This document shows positions 20,895-32,600 of a stretch of 64,000 nt of DNA, in pieces (position 1 is the first letter of the stretch; each line of letters opens with the position of its first letter). The stretch is from Corythucha ciliata. Its lineage: Eukaryota; Arthropoda; Insecta; Hemiptera; Tingidae. The notes under the pieces are model-generated. The model was not told the DNA's origin, searched no databases, and saw nothing but the letters and a program-made list of their open reading frames with translations. A program made the position numbers and the translations under genes. Where the stretch lies: NCBI GenBank assembly GCA_038030265.1, contig CM075943.1, positions 1,364,001 to 1,428,000 of the forward strand. Direction: 5' to 3'.

Positions 20895-21512
20895 TCAGGA
20901 AGTTGATGCAAGCGGGATATTTGTGTGGGCCATGGTTGCCCCGAGACCTCTTCGATGGTACCATCCCCTAGCAAATCCGTGCAACCACTGAACAGCTGCT
21001 CGAGAAGTGATTAAATGATGTGGTAATCGAGGTTGATTCCAGATGACGCGGAGATCCGTGTAATTTGGACAGCTCCAGAGGACATGGGCTGCGGTCTCCT
21101 CTCGGTGGCCACATGGGCAATCCGGCGAGTCTCTTCTCCGATAGAAATGGAGTTTACCGTTAAAGCTACCGTGTCCAGTGAGGAGCTGGATTGCAGGGTA
21201 GGACAGAAGGCGTAGGTGAGGCATACGCATGCGCTGCTGAATCGAGGGAATGATATTGTGTAGATGACGTCCGGTGTTGTTTTAGTCCCATCGTTGTTGC
21301 CACTCTGCAATCAAGCCACGCCTTACAGCCCGACGGTACGAGGTAAAATCCTGCTCATCAGGAACTGCCATAATCCAGTCTGGCCGTGGAAGATCCGAAT
21401 TCAGGCGTTTAAGTTGGATCGCAAGGTTCTCATCGAGAAGAAAGTCTATTGGGGGGACGCCAACCAGAACATGGCATGTTGAGTGCGCTGTGGTAGCGTA
21501 TGCTTTAAGCAC
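20895..21512 (-). pseudogene. R1-like C-terminal region with CCHC-type zinc finger
   Basis: One frame (21512-21282) carries the segment after RT (VLVGVPPIDFLLDE). The next (21230-20895) carries SPDCPCGHREETAAHVLWSC, the Cys/His finger found near the C-terminus of R1-like proteins. A frame change separates them near 21240-21290. The ORF continues degraded toward 20767. Confidence 0.75.
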
Positions 21513-21782
21513 CTGCAGTAGTATCAGACGCTGAATCGTCAGAATCTTGTTTCTAGCACGCTGAATAGAACGGGGTCACCATGCAATACACCCATAAAGG
21601 ATGCGTGGAACCAGTACCTGCTGGTAATATACGAGTCTTGAGGATAGAGATCCTCCATCCTGGGCCGGACAGTCCACGAAGGAAACGACGAAGCGGTAGA
21701 ACTCGCTCACGTAACAGTTGGAGATATGGCAAAGCTGTGAAACGGCGGTCTAAGATTACTCCAAGGTAAACTGGCTTTTTGG

Positions 21783-22639
21783 TCAGGGGGAGAGTTCTAC
21801 CGTCTCGAAGTAATATGTGGTTGGTGCGTATTCGGCCCCGAGCGACGAATGTTTGTGTTTTGGATTCGTGAGGCGTCGCAGTAGTTCACTGAAAGTTAAA
21901 GCCCAAAGGGCGCAGGCGAGGACCGCTCCTTGGAGACACCCTGCGGTGATAGGGTATTTTACGCCATTGCAGTGTGCAGTTCTGCCAGTGAAGTAACTAC
22001 AAAGGAGGCGATACAAGTTGAATGGGATTCTCGTTTCGCGCAGGGCAGTTAGGATAGCTGGCTGCCATAGCTCGTTAAATGCTCCTGATATGTCCAAGAA
22101 GAGAACCACAGTAGTATCTCGCGAAGGCGTCGCTAGTTCCTCCCTGAGCCGGTTTATGGCATGTGCTGTCGAGCACCCGGGCATGCCACTATACTGTGAT
22201 GGGTGCGCCCTAGCTTCGAGGAATGGGTGCAGTGCAGTTAGGATAAGCTTCTCGAAAACTTTAGCCTCAGTTGACATTATGCTTATAGGACGGTACGAGC
22301 CTGGCAGTGACCTGTCCCGATGAGGACCCTTTAGAAGGAGGCGTAATCGGCAGCTCTTCCACGCGACGGGGAAGTATCCTAGATGCAAACACCGGTTAAA
22401 TATGTTCGTTAGCATATCACCATAATGTCTGCTGAGGGTAGCGTTACGGACGTGCTCCCCGTGAATGCCAGAAGGGCCTGGGGCCTTGGACGTGGCTGAT
22501 CCTTGCATTGCAGTTCTACTTGTTCATTCGTCCATTGTGGGTGTAAAGGTGTGTCAAGGGGAGCAAGCACTGACTGGCGTATTTCAGCGTCACACGGTAA
22601 GTCTAAGGACGTTTCGTCAGTTGGGAATAGCTGCTGCAA
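21783..22639 (-). pseudogene. R1-like reverse transcriptase, frameshifted and missing FADD
   Basis: The piece at 22639-22500 (WTNEQVE) shifts frame into 22508-21783, which carries KAPGPSGIHGEHV, SYRPISIMSTEAKVFEKLI, FLDISGAFNELW and GCLQGAVLACALW. After FSELLRRLTNPK the sequence jumps to the PVYLGVILDRRF-type block (about 21740-21790, other frame) without the YADD segment. An internal deletion therefore removed the catalytic aspartates. Confidence 0.8.
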
Positions 22640-23907
22640 GACGTAGCGGGTGTTGAAGCAGCTGAGGCTGTGTCAACATAGGCATCATCTTCAATGCATG
22701 TAGCGATAACTTCTGTATTCGCCTCCCGCTTCCAGATTTGGTAGGGGAGCCCCCACGGGTCATTGGCCAGGACATCAGTGATAAGGCGCCGCCACCCCTG
22801 TCGTTTGGCCCGTCGCAGTTCTCTCCTGTACTGGTTCCGTAGGGCAATGTAGGTGCCCAGTGCTACCATCCACCGCATAGAGTTGGCACGGTGGAGGCGT
22901 GCTTTTGCCGTACGAACCAGTCTGCGCAGTGTGTCCAGTTCAGATGTCCACCAGGGTACATTTCGGCGTTGAACCATGTCTGTTCGCGGTGTTGCGATGC
23001 TCGCCGCTTGCCTGATTATTGTTTGCGCGAGGGTAACGTCAGAATTAATATCTTGGTGCGTCAATCGTGGACCCGAACTTTCTTCGAGATGGTAATGCTG
23101 AAGCGTGGAGCTTTCGAGTTGCAGATGGAAAGCATTCCAGTTTGCTCCTGCGAACTGGTAACGTCGCTTGACTACTATGTTCGATGGGAGAGGATCCGTC
23201 TCAATGTGGTATGTGATGAGAGCATGGTTTGTCGGGCCTTGATGTGAGAGATTCCAGTTCAGTGCGTGATTACGCATACTGCGCGAGACCAGAGTGACGT
23301 CGATGTAAGATTGGCCTCGAGGCCCAATAAAGGTGGGTCCTAACGTCTGATCATTCAGTAGGATTAGGTCATATTGTGTTGCCAACGTGTACAGCGCTTC
23401 ACCTCTCGCATTTACGGTTATTGAGCCCCATGCAGTATGCCACGCATTTACATCTCCTCCGATGATGACGTTACAGTCGTGCAGTGCATCAAGTAGGTTA
23501 CTGAGGTCATGAAGTATTTCCATCGTAAAATGCTGTGATGGTGGAATATAAATGGATACTACATATGTGGTACGATTGCCCTGAGTGATAGTGATGGTCG
23601 TAATGTGGGTTGTAGACCATTGTGGCATATAAAGGGGGTGAAGCCCTTGTTGAAGCACTGCAATCGCTGTTGCCTGCGATGCGTGGGGCTGAGGCGGCGC
23701 TATTATTGTGTGCGGGCCCAGGTTGGGGACTCGGCCTCGAAAGAGCGGGCATTCTTGAATGAGGATTATATGTACGTTTTGTTGAACCGCCGTGAGGATG
23801 GAATCGTGGAGCTGTAGTGAGCTTCGGGCCACATTGATTTGGGCGTATCGAAGGGTGTGAGATTGCGGACAGTGGATAGGCGGAGTATGACTGATGGGAT
23901 TGGTCAT
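22603..23907 (-). CDS. R1-like AP endonuclease and start of RT region
   Basis: Opens at ATG 23907 and stays open for 434 codons. Endonuclease motifs in order: RYAQINVARS, IILIQECP, IYIPPS, IIGGDVNAWHTAWGS (Asp/Asn catalytic pair) and SYIDVTLVS. At the usual SDH motif this copy reads TNH (GPTNHALI), so the catalytic Asp may be lost. The region after ~residue 290 matches the linker before RT (VPWWTSELDTLRR). Similarity leaves this frame near 22640, so the final ~30 residues are spurious. Confidence 0.8.
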   Translation of the reverse strand: MTNPISHTPPIHCPQSHTLRYAQINVARSSLQLHDSILTAVQQNVHIILIQECPLFRGRVPNLGPHTIIAPPQPHASQATAIAVLQQGLHPLYMPQWSTTHITTITITQGNRTTYVVSIYIPPSQHFTMEILHDLSNLLDALHDCNVIIGGDVNAWHTAWGSITVNARGEALYTLATQYDLILLNDQTLGPTFIGPRGQSYIDVTLVSRSMRNHALNWNLSHQGPTNHALITYHIETDPLPSNIVVKRRYQFAGANWNAFHLQLESSTLQHYHLEESSGPRLTHQDINSDVTLAQTIIRQAASIATPRTDMVQRRNVPWWTSELDTLRRLVRTAKARLHRANSMRWMVALGTYIALRNQYRRELRRAKRQGWRRLITDVLANDPWGLPYQIWKREANTEVIATCIEDDAYVDTASAASTPATSCSSYSQLTKRP

Positions 23908-24074
23908 CTTGCATTATTCCCGGCGGGGTTGACGATGGGATAGCAGTGTGCTCCATAATATTTTGGCATTGGTGATTCTGGGTTCTTTCCACTTGAAAAA
24001 ATTGCTGCTCATGAATCTGTTCATCTAACTCAGGGTGACTGACCGGGCGACCGTAGTCAGTGTGACGTGTAGTT

Positions 24075-24365
24075 GCTTTTATGGAATATGTCCAGCACAT
24101 CTGGAGAATGTCTTGTGTTTGCTGGGTAGTGGGTCGGCTCTAGTGGGTGAAAAACTTCGAGTTTCACTTGGTGTACTGTGTCGCAGAGAAGTCTTCCTCT
24201 TGGGTTGGTTGTGGCGGAGGCCCAGCGGGCATGTTTTGCGTTATAGTCTCCCCCCATGAGAAATTTGTGTTTCATTTCGTGTATAATTCCCCAAACCGTA
24301 CTCATAGGAAGTTTGTGGTCCTGTCTATCGGGGGCTGAATAGAAAGCACCAAATATGTAATGTTC
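24075..24365 (-). pseudogene. Jockey-type endonuclease fragment
   Basis: Minus-strand frame with GGDYNAKHARWASATTNPRG, LEPTHYPANTRHSPDVLDIF and, upstream, YIFGAFYSAPDRQDH: the central part of a Jockey AP endonuclease. It ends abruptly near 24075, where the R1-like sequence begins, so two different LINE fragments abut here. Confidence 0.8.
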
Positions 24366-25863
24366 GCCAATTTTCTTTTCTATGTAAGTCTTTCACATAG
24401 GTTGGAAGCCTTTAGTTTTGAAAATAAGGGAAAAGAGGTGCATGCGTTTACTGCATGCTGATGATGGATTTGTGCACTTGCTTAGGCACAAAATGACCGT
24501 TTTCCCTCTAAAACTGCAAAATAATTTTGTAAAATCAAACTTACGCAGCCATAATTGGAATAATAATTTAGCGCGCGTGACAACGAGAAAATGGACAAGC
24601 TGGCATCCAAGTTGTTAATCCAAAGTTTGAGGTTCACAATGTTACTAGAAGTTGGTTTTAAGACGCACTATTTTTGCATGAATGCAATACTTCCCCATTC
24701 TTAAAAGTTGAGGAAGTGAAAATGCACAATTTACCAACCCAAGCGCAGAACGAAGCGAGAAAGATTATTCGCAGAGTTAATAAAATAACTTGAAAGAACT
24801 CAAAAACACCTGGCGACCAGGCGACCAGAGAGTCTCTATGTACAAGGGGCTCGTTCATTACTCCCCGGCTTTTCTGGGTGTCGTAGGAGTTTTCAAAATT
24901 GCCCGAGAGGAGGAGTTTGAAGCGCGGGGTAATGATGGTTGTAAGGGGTGCAGGAACGTGTCCTCTTTTCTAGAAGTGCTTACAATCCCACGTTTTGCTT
25001 AATTTTTTTTTTTTTATTTTTTATTTTTTATTTTTTTTTTTATCATGAGAGAGGCTCTTATAGAGCTGGTATGATGAGTCAGGTGACTAATACCTCACGC
25101 TCTTTTGCAAGAAATTATATATTTTTTTCCGCAATATACTCTCCCCCTAAGTAATTATTATTGTATTTCCCCCCCAAACTAGCCGTACGTTGCAAGCAAC
25201 TCTTTCAAAACTGTTTTGAGAGGTCTTCAAAACTTTAGCATAATTAAAAACAGCACGCACATTCTTCATCCCTCATTGTTTTAAAATACTTGTTCATCAA
25301 GTGCGACGTTTCCTTGTTAGCTGAAGGCATTATTGACGCTTCATAGAAAATTTTACTTTCGCATTGGTGATCAAGTAGCTGACCACTAACGTTTGTTCTG
25401 AATAGTGAAGGGTTGTTCATAGTTTTTTTTATTTTTTATTTGAACGCAACAAGGTGTTTGGGTCGATGATTCATAGACTTCAGGTCATAATTCAGCCGGA
25501 AAATTAAGTAGAATCTGCACCTTACGACATTCACTGCTTTAACTGAAAATATGAGGCGGTTGTTTGCTGTTCCTTCCACACCTCCCACTCCTCTTCTTTT
25601 TTTTCTCTCTTAACCCGCTTTTAAATGAGCTGAAAGACATGGTCTGTGAAACCTTCATTGTCGCGGTTTAATTTCCACTCACTCACCCCCTGTGCGAGCT
25701 GGAGGAACGGAAAAGGCTTCGTTGAATGGATGAAGCTAATTAAGGACAAGGCGAAGAGGAGGATGAGTGCGAGGGTAAATCATTTCTCACCGGGCACATC
25801 AACGTTCGTTGCTTACAATGATAGTCCCTCATATATTATTCCCTTTTTCTTCAAGATTTACCC
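24366..25863. other. no gene recognised
   Basis: AT-rich sequence with a T-rich run at 25003-25041. No supported ORF. Confidence 0.5.
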
Positions 25864-26026
25864 TGTAGTGGAACAACATCCCACTAATAATTGTTTATTT
25901 TTGTTGATGATTATTACTCATCTGACTAGAGTTTTTAAAAAAAAATAAGTAGTTCGGCTTTTGATTTTGTCTTATAAAAAAATAGTAATTAGCGAATCAG
26001 TTACGCTCTAAACAACGTTCGTTAAA
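25864..26026 (+). repeat. 5' LTR of CsRn1-like gypsy element
   Basis: Matches 29510-29666 with a few substitutions and small indels, mostly near the A run at 25938 and in 'agtaattagcg'. It is short for an LTR. Confidence 0.9.
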
Positions 26027-26027
26027 T

Positions 26028-26040
26028 TGGTGACCCCGAC
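26028..26040 (+). other. primer-binding site complementary to tRNA-Trp
   Basis: TGGTGACCCCGAC begins two bases after the LTR and is the exact complement of the 3' end of metazoan tRNA-Trp including CCA. Confidence 0.85.
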
Positions 26041-26068
26041 ATTGAAAAAGACGTGATCTGACACCACG

Positions 26069-26314
26069 ATGTCTAGAACGGATCAAGACACATCTCTTTT
26101 CGTCGACGACGCACCACCGCTTCTGTTCGAGGTTTATGAACCAACCATCTGCACCGTCCAACCACCTCAAGAGGCAACCGACCATGCACTCTACGCTCTC
26201 GTCTCGCGTTTAATCGAAGAAGTCGCTGCTCTCAAAACAGAAATGCGTTTCCGCCGCATGTCAACCCCATCTCGTGACTCATCCCGCAGCCCGAACCGAT
26301 CCCGACATCGATAA
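26069..26314 (+). pseudogene. gag: Gag remnant
   Basis: ATG 26069 opens an 81-residue frame corresponding to a Gag N-terminus ending in an Arg/Ser-rich stretch. The capsid domain and any zinc knuckle are missing: protease sequence follows within ~150 bp, so most of gag was deleted. Confidence 0.55.
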
Positions 26315-26810
26315 CCTTCTCAAACTCGATCCAACAGCGACCTCTGTTATTATCACACACATGTTCGCGACAAAGCAAACAAATGTCGACAGCCGTGTGC
26401 TTGGACCCGTCCGTCGCATTTCCAAAAAAACGAATGAAGGTGACGACGGTTCAGGCGGACGCGCCGTCACACTCAATGACAACCGCCGATTTTTTATTCA
26501 AGACAAACATTCTGGAAAACGTTTTCTCGTCGAAACTGGTGCCGCTATATCCGTATACCCCGCCGACCTCAAACATAGGAAATCGACATCCTCGTATACT
26601 TTGTACGCTGCTAACAGTACCCAAATCCCAACCTACGGTGAACTCAAAATGACCCTCGACTTTGGCCTACGTCGCCCCTTCACCTGGTCTTTCGTACTAG
26701 CCGACATTTCCAAACCCATTATCGGCGCTGATTTCTGTGTTAGACCTAAAGGGACACCAACTCATCGACACCAAGATGAAACTAAGTTCACGTGGTCACT
26801 TATGCTGTGA
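26274..26810 (+). pseudogene. pol: Aspartic protease region, catalytic Asp replaced
   Basis: Retropepsin-like fold: RFFIQDKHSGKRFLVETGAA, VYPADL, then PIIGADFC. At the D-T/S-G active site the codon at 26532 is GAA (Glu), giving ETGAA, so the enzyme is expected to be inactive. The frame breaks soon after IGADF. Confidence 0.8.
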
Positions 26811-26979
26811 TTCTACGCCAACAGTCCACGCTTTACCATTACATGGCCACTGGGAGTGCCGAAATTCTACAAGAATTTCCAGCCGTCACACGACCATCCG
26901 CAGCGCTCAAAACTCCTCGTCATTCAATCCAAAACTTTATCGAAACAAGTGGCAACCCTGTTACTTCTAAATCTCGTCG

Positions 26980-27970
26980 TCTAGCCCCTGAAAATTACAA
27001 CAAAGTCCGACAATACTTCAATTAGTTGATTTCCGAAGGAATTTGCCGGCCTTCGAAGAGTCCTTGGTCTAGTCCATTGCACGTCGTTTACAAAAAAAAA
27101 ACGGCGAGTTACGACCCTGTGGTGATTACCGCCGCTTGAACTCCAAAACACTCTCAGATCGTTATTCAGTCCAAAAACATCCTCGATTTTCAAAGCAATC
27201 TATGCGGCGCAAAAGTATTTTCGAAATTAGACCTCAATCGCGCCTATTACCAAATCCCCATTGCCGACACCGACATCCCATAAACAGCTATCACCACACC
27301 CTTCGGCTTATTCGAGTTCCTCAGGATGAGCTTCGGCCTCCGAAATGCGGCGTAGACCTTTCAGCGTTTCATGGACTCGATATTTCGCGACCTGCCGTTC
27401 GTCTTCGCATACATCGACGATATTCTCGTAGCCTCGCCCAACGAGGGCACCCATAAAACGCATCTCCGCGAAGTTTTTCGTCGACTCGACACCCACGGTT
27501 TGACCATTCGAAATGTGTTTTCGCCGCTTCCGACGTCGATTTCCTTGGCTATCACGTCACAAGTTCAGGTATAACGCCAATGACCACTAAAGTCGACGTC
27601 GTCAAAACATTTCCGAAACCCCAAACAGTAAAAGAACTCTGCCGTTTCCTCGGAATGTTTAACTTTTATCGAAGATGCATTTCAAAAGCTGCCCAACTTC
27701 AGTCTTCCCCTCAACAAAATGCTCACGGAACAAAACTCGACTCGTTCCTCCCTTTCTCCAAAAACGCCACTCGTTTGGACTTTGGAAGCTGATGAATCTT
27801 TCGAAAATTGCAAAACAGCTATCGGACACACGACTCTACTTCTTCATCCTTCATTCGACGCCGAAATTTCCCTCGCTTGTGATGCGTCCGACTCCTGCAT
27901 CGGCGCCGTTTTACAACAGAAGTCAGACGACCACTGGGAACCCCTTGTTTTTTTGTTTTTTTCACAGCAC
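26980..27970 (+). pseudogene. pol: Reverse transcriptase, multiple stops
   Basis: Fragments in order: LAPENYNKVRQYF, SKLDLNRAYYQIPIADTDIP, FGLFEFLRMSFGLRNAA and YIDD at 27410-27421. An in-frame TAG at 27353-27355 precedes the TFQRFMDSIF block. The chain continues through KTFPKPQTVKELCRFLGMFN (27607) to RNase H after ~27840 (LACDASDSCIGAVL). Confidence 0.88.
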
Positions 27971-29180
27971 TGACCTCCACGCAAAAACGTTACTCTGCTT
28001 ACGACCGTGAATTACTCGCTGTCTATCTGGCTGTGAAGCACTTTCGCCCACTACTCGAGGGCCGCCAATTCTCGATTTTGACCGACCACAAACCGTTGAT
28101 CCATGGGTTTTTTTCAAAAAGTCGACACTGCCCCTCCCCGACGCATTCGACACTTGAATTTCATCAGTCAATTCGTCACGTCAACGGCTCAAACAACCCA
28201 GTTGCCGACGCTCTTTCCCGAATAGAACCCATCAACTGCCCTAATGGTTTGGATATTATTGCCGACGAGCAACTGAAAGACTCACAAGTTCGCGAGTTAT
28301 ACGACAACCCCTCTTTAAAACTTCGTTCCATTCCTTTACCGTTCGCTTCTAAATCTCTTTTGTGTGAGCATTCAACCTCACAACCTCGACCTTACGTCTC
28401 AGCTACTTGTCGCCGCGCTGTGTTCGATCGTCCTCATGGACTCACTCACCCAGGCATACGGTCTACTCGAAAACTTATCTCGGATCGTTATTTTTGGCTT
28501 GGTATGAACTGTCAAATTAACAACTGGACCCGCTCATGTCTCGCTTGACAACGGTCAAAAATACACCGCCACACGTCGACTCCTCTCGCAACTATTCCAC
28601 CCGCCGGTCGATTTGAGCACATTCATTGTGACATAGTCGGTCCTTTACCCGTCTCGGATGGCAACCGCTACATCCTTACCATGACAGAGCTACTCGCTGG
28701 CCCGAAGCACTCCCTATCCCTGAAATATCCGCCGACACAGTAGCTGCATCGATTTACTCGGGGTGGATAGCTCGTTTTGGCGTACCCATTCGCAATTTGA
28801 AAGTCATTTATTTGCTAAATTTTTTCGTTTACTCGGCATCGAAAGACGCAGAACAACAGCGTATCACCCCCAAGCTAATGGTTGCGTTGAACGTTGGCAT
28901 CGGACCCTGAAGGCATCCCTCATGGCTCATCAGTCGAAATGGTCACAAGCCCCCCCCCCCCCACTGTTCTTCTCGGACTTCGCTCAGCTCTGCGCGACGA
29001 AATCGGCGCTAGTTGCGCACAAGCCGTTTACGGTCAACCACTTCGTCTGCCAGGCGAATTTTTTGAACCGTCGCCGTCGTCTTCAACCACTCTAACAGCC
29101 GATTCAATTAAATCCCCATTTTCGACCTGCACAATTTGGAACTTCCACCCGACCTACTTTTCGTCACATAGAGACTTGGA
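27971..29180 (+). pseudogene. pol: RNase H end and integrase, broken
   Basis: RNase H continues with YSAYDRELLAVYLAVKHF and ILTDHKPL. The integrase zinc domain (THPGIRSTRKLI, then SCLA) is cut by TGA 28546-28548 exactly where the last Cys of HHCC is expected; the frame resumes with [13 protein letters not shown]. Later, [17 protein letters not shown] gives the catalytic Glu. Frame changes also occur near 28690-28760 and at a C run near 28955-28968. Confidence 0.85.
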
Positions 29181-29494
29181 CTGGAGTGACTAGGTTTTTG
29201 TCAGACAAGACCGTGTGTCACCTCCTCTCACTCCACCCTATTCTGGACCGTTTAAAGGTCTCGAACGTGGTCCGAAAACTTTCAAGATTCAACTTTCCGA
29301 TCCTATAGTCGCACATCAGTCGTATATCGCTGGATCGCCTCAAACCAGCGCATCTCATGCAAGATGAAAATGACCAGACACCGCTATCAGTAGTCGACAC
29401 CTCGCATATACCTGCTCCAGTCGTACGAGCTACGCAAAAGACTCGACCGTCACACCTAGTCGAAAAGAAAGTTCGGTTTTCTAATGTCATCGAC

Positions 29495-29509
29495 ATTAGG
29501 GGGAAGTGA
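29495..29509 (+). other. polypurine tract
   Basis: ATTAGGGGGAAGTGA lies immediately 5' of the 3' LTR. Confidence 0.85.
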
Positions 29510-29666
29510 TGTAGTGGAACAACATCCCACTAATAATTGTTTATTTTTGTTGATGATTATTACTCATCTGACTAGAGTTTAAAAAAAAAATAAATAGTTC
29601 GGCTTTTGATTTTGTCTTATAAAAAAATAATGCGAATCAATTACGCTCTAAACAACGTTCGCTAAA
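29510..29666 (+). repeat. 3' LTR of CsRn1-like gypsy element
   Basis: Second copy of the LTR, followed by the ACCC target duplication. Confidence 0.9.
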
Positions 29667-32600
29667 ACCCAAAGGGAGAAACAAATCTAAGGCTATTTAT
29701 TATAATTTTAAAAGGGCTTTCTCGTTTAAAATACAAATTTGAACCCAACCAAACATTAATTATTGTTGATCTCACTCAAGAATTTTTCATGAGACGCCAA
29801 AGGGGGACATATAAGAAGGAATTTCCACTTAGCAAATTCCAAATACGCATCCCAAAGCGACTGGATGTAGACCCATTCTAAGACTTGAGACTTTTGAGCT
29901 CACTGTGAATTTCCCGGAATTCCTTTTACATGAGATGTAACGCTTAGGTTGGTGGGGTGAAGGGAGGATAGTAATTGAAGAAAACCACCCTTTTATTTTT
30001 TCAATGAATGTGAGGACATCAAGGGATTTCCCATTTTCTTTTCAAGTTTCTGTCCTAAGCCTCAAGATCAATTTAGGCATAATCCTCGAGGGAATCGAGA
30101 TCTCATCATAAACCATTAAGACGGTTATTACGAAATGTTTTTATCCGAAGGAATTCCTCTTTTCATCATTCTCTTCCCTTAGATTATCTCTTTTACAATG
30201 AAACAGCCTTCTTTTGGAAGCCACAATTAAGATAAAATTATAGGAAGCTACTGTGAATTTGTTGTTGACCCTTTAGTTACTTTACCCTTTACTTATTTAC
30301 TTTACTTGACTTTTACTTACGGTAAAATGTATGCAAATCAATTATTCAGTTTAGAGAACCTATAGTTACACACAGGTATTGACATTACCCACCATATGTG
30401 GTCCTTTAGAGAGCGAAGGGCTTGTGATTGGTTGGTGAGCGCAACCTACATGACCGGAGCAGTAAATGAGAGATATAAGTTCAATTTGATCCCTATGTGC
30501 AGGGGGGACCAAACATGGCGGACTGTCAGTACTCGTAGGAACTTATAGAGCCTTATCATTACTGCTGATAAACACATGTCGAAGCGCACAAAAAACTGGT
30601 GCGGCAAAGTGAAGACCCCCCTCTTAGCGACGCGACGGCGGCGGGAAGCCCACGAAAAATCCAGCAGCCGCAGTACGTGCGGCGCGTTTTCGGCCGCAGT
30701 ACGTAGCCAAAAACCGAAGTTTTGTCATGTTGCCAGATATTTTTTACACATAAATAATGATCATGAAACTCACTCACACCATCATTCGATAATCGCGGTA
30801 AAATTTTGGTAATTTCCGCGATCTGATTCATTGGCTCTCAAACAGGTTTTGGACAATGGGCAGATATTCGTGTTTTGGTGAAAAACAACCCATTTGAGAG
30901 GTTCGTATTTTGAATGAAAACATTTCTTAGTATTTAAGTTTCCTGCAATGATCAATGTCAAACAACTAGTTTATCTCTCGACCTTTACGACGAGTGTCTT
31001 ATTCACTCTTATTCGGTGGTTTTATGGTTACATAAATTGGATTAATCGCCACTCTTATATGAAAAGAGCAAAATGGGGGAAGCAGACCGGAGACATACGT
31101 TTTCCTTAATTTGTAGCGGGTGTCTTCCCCTCCCCTCCTCCCTGCCTTCTAGAACAAAACTCTTTGTTTCACGTCTGGGTGCAGATAGGCAAGAATAGTG
31201 AGGTGTTGCCCACTTCATTTGACTAAGTAGCAAGTAGGCCCTCAAGAGACACATGATTATAAAGTAGTGGCAATGTGTGCGCTTTTATCGCGAATATTTA
31301 TGCGTTTGGCTTAGTGCAGAACGAAGGTACTTAACACCTTTTTAGTGATAGAGAAAGAGACAGTGTTGGAGGGAAAGAGTCAAGAATGAAAATGCACCGG
31401 GTGTATTGATTGAACCCTCTGAGAAGAAGAAAAATGCTGACATATGGGTCAGGGAATATCAAGCCACAACTTACCTCTTAATCTTTTCTCCATTATCCCT
31501 TTTACTTATTTTCTCACCTTTTGAAATGCTTACAAAGGAGTTTCTATACTTACCTGAAATAAAATAAGTAAAAATTATTAGATTACGCTTAAAAAATTGT
31601 CTATTTAGCAACTGAAGAGTCCTTAGGAGTGGTGATGGGAAACAGTAAGACAGAAGAAAACAAGGGCAGTTTACGTCATTAACACGTCGATTGATAAGAG
31701 AAAGAAATGCTAGAATAATTGACCTTTCGTGAGGCTAATAATGTCCATGTCTAAAAAAATAGCTGTATAGACGTTTCATTGGGAGAGAAGCTTTTATTCG
31801 ATATTTTTCTGGGATAACTTTTTGTGTAAATCAGGGTTAAAGAAAAGAAGCGTATGGTGAAAATATCACGTTTAACATCAATGCATTGTAATTCGCTTCT
31901 ATTCAGTTTTTTTTTCATCAACCATAGAATTAAATAAAGTACCTGAGGTAAATTTTTCAAGGTAAAGAACATCTTGGCATTTTATTTATAATATTTTCGC
32001 GGGTTTCCTTGGGGAATAGCCAATTGACCGCCTACCTCTTCAACAAAGGAGAGGGTGAGGGCAAGAGAGTTTCTTGTCATCCTAAAATTATTTCAATCCC
32101 TTCAAGAGAGAACGGACTTGAATATTTCCTCACCCGCACTTCTTCTTTCGTTGATTATTCTTTGCCTTGGTAGAAAATGTTGACTTTAAAATGTCGCACT
32201 CGAGTGGCACTTGAATTTATAAGGAAAGTGGCAGGGATACAGGGAGACAGTTTGCATAGTTGCAGATAGTGCAACTTGAATTTAGCTTCTTACACTCACA
32301 CATACGTAGGACTCAGAAAAAAAATAAACAGATTTCTCATTAAACTGTTTTTTTTTCCCACACTGCTCGTGGTGCAGACTCGCTCGGAGAGTCTATACAT
32401 AGGAAATAGTTAGATAGAGGGGCGGAGTTACTTCGAACTCTCAAACTCCATTATCCTAGTGGGGGTGGTCTTTATCGTGAGCAAATATTCGCTTAGGCAA
32501 AAAAGGTCTTCTTCTGAAAAAATAAATAAATAAATAAAAATACTAGTAACAATAAGGGAGTCCAATATAGGAAAATAGCTTCTGCATAAAATCATTTTAT

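Larger units (their letters stand above)
20767..24056 (-). mobile_element. R1-like non-LTR retrotransposon, decayed
   Basis: Read on the minus strand, the order is endonuclease, reverse transcriptase, then a C-terminal zinc-finger domain, with several frameshifts and a deletion removing the RT FADD motif. Base composition is markedly more GC-rich than the flanks. The sequence downstream on the minus strand (20540-20766) is also GC-rich and probably the 3' UTR. The endonuclease (GGDVNAWHTAWGS) and the CPCG..H....C tail place it near R1. No target-site duplication was found. Confidence 0.8.
25864..29666 (+). mobile_element. CsRn1-like gypsy retrotransposon, old and broken
   Basis: Direct repeats of 163 and 157 bp (25864-26026, 29510-29666) start TGTAGTGG and end TTAAA/CTAAA. 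ACCC flanks both ends (25860-25863, 29667-29670) as a 4-bp target duplication. A tRNA-Trp primer site and a GGGGGAAGTGA polypurine tract are in the expected places. The interior carries Gag remnant, protease, RT, RNase H and integrase with numerous frameshifts and stops. Several indels and substitutions separate the LTRs, so it is much older than the copy at 84. The tRNA-Trp primer points to the CsRn1 group. Confidence 0.92.

Noticed and set aside
21581..23247. Plus-strand ORFs across the R1-like LINE
   Set aside because: Antisense frames of the minus-strand coding region, without recognisable domains.
30559..30831. Small ORFs in a GC-rich patch
   Set aside because: Low-complexity Arg/His composition with no domain; probably incidental.
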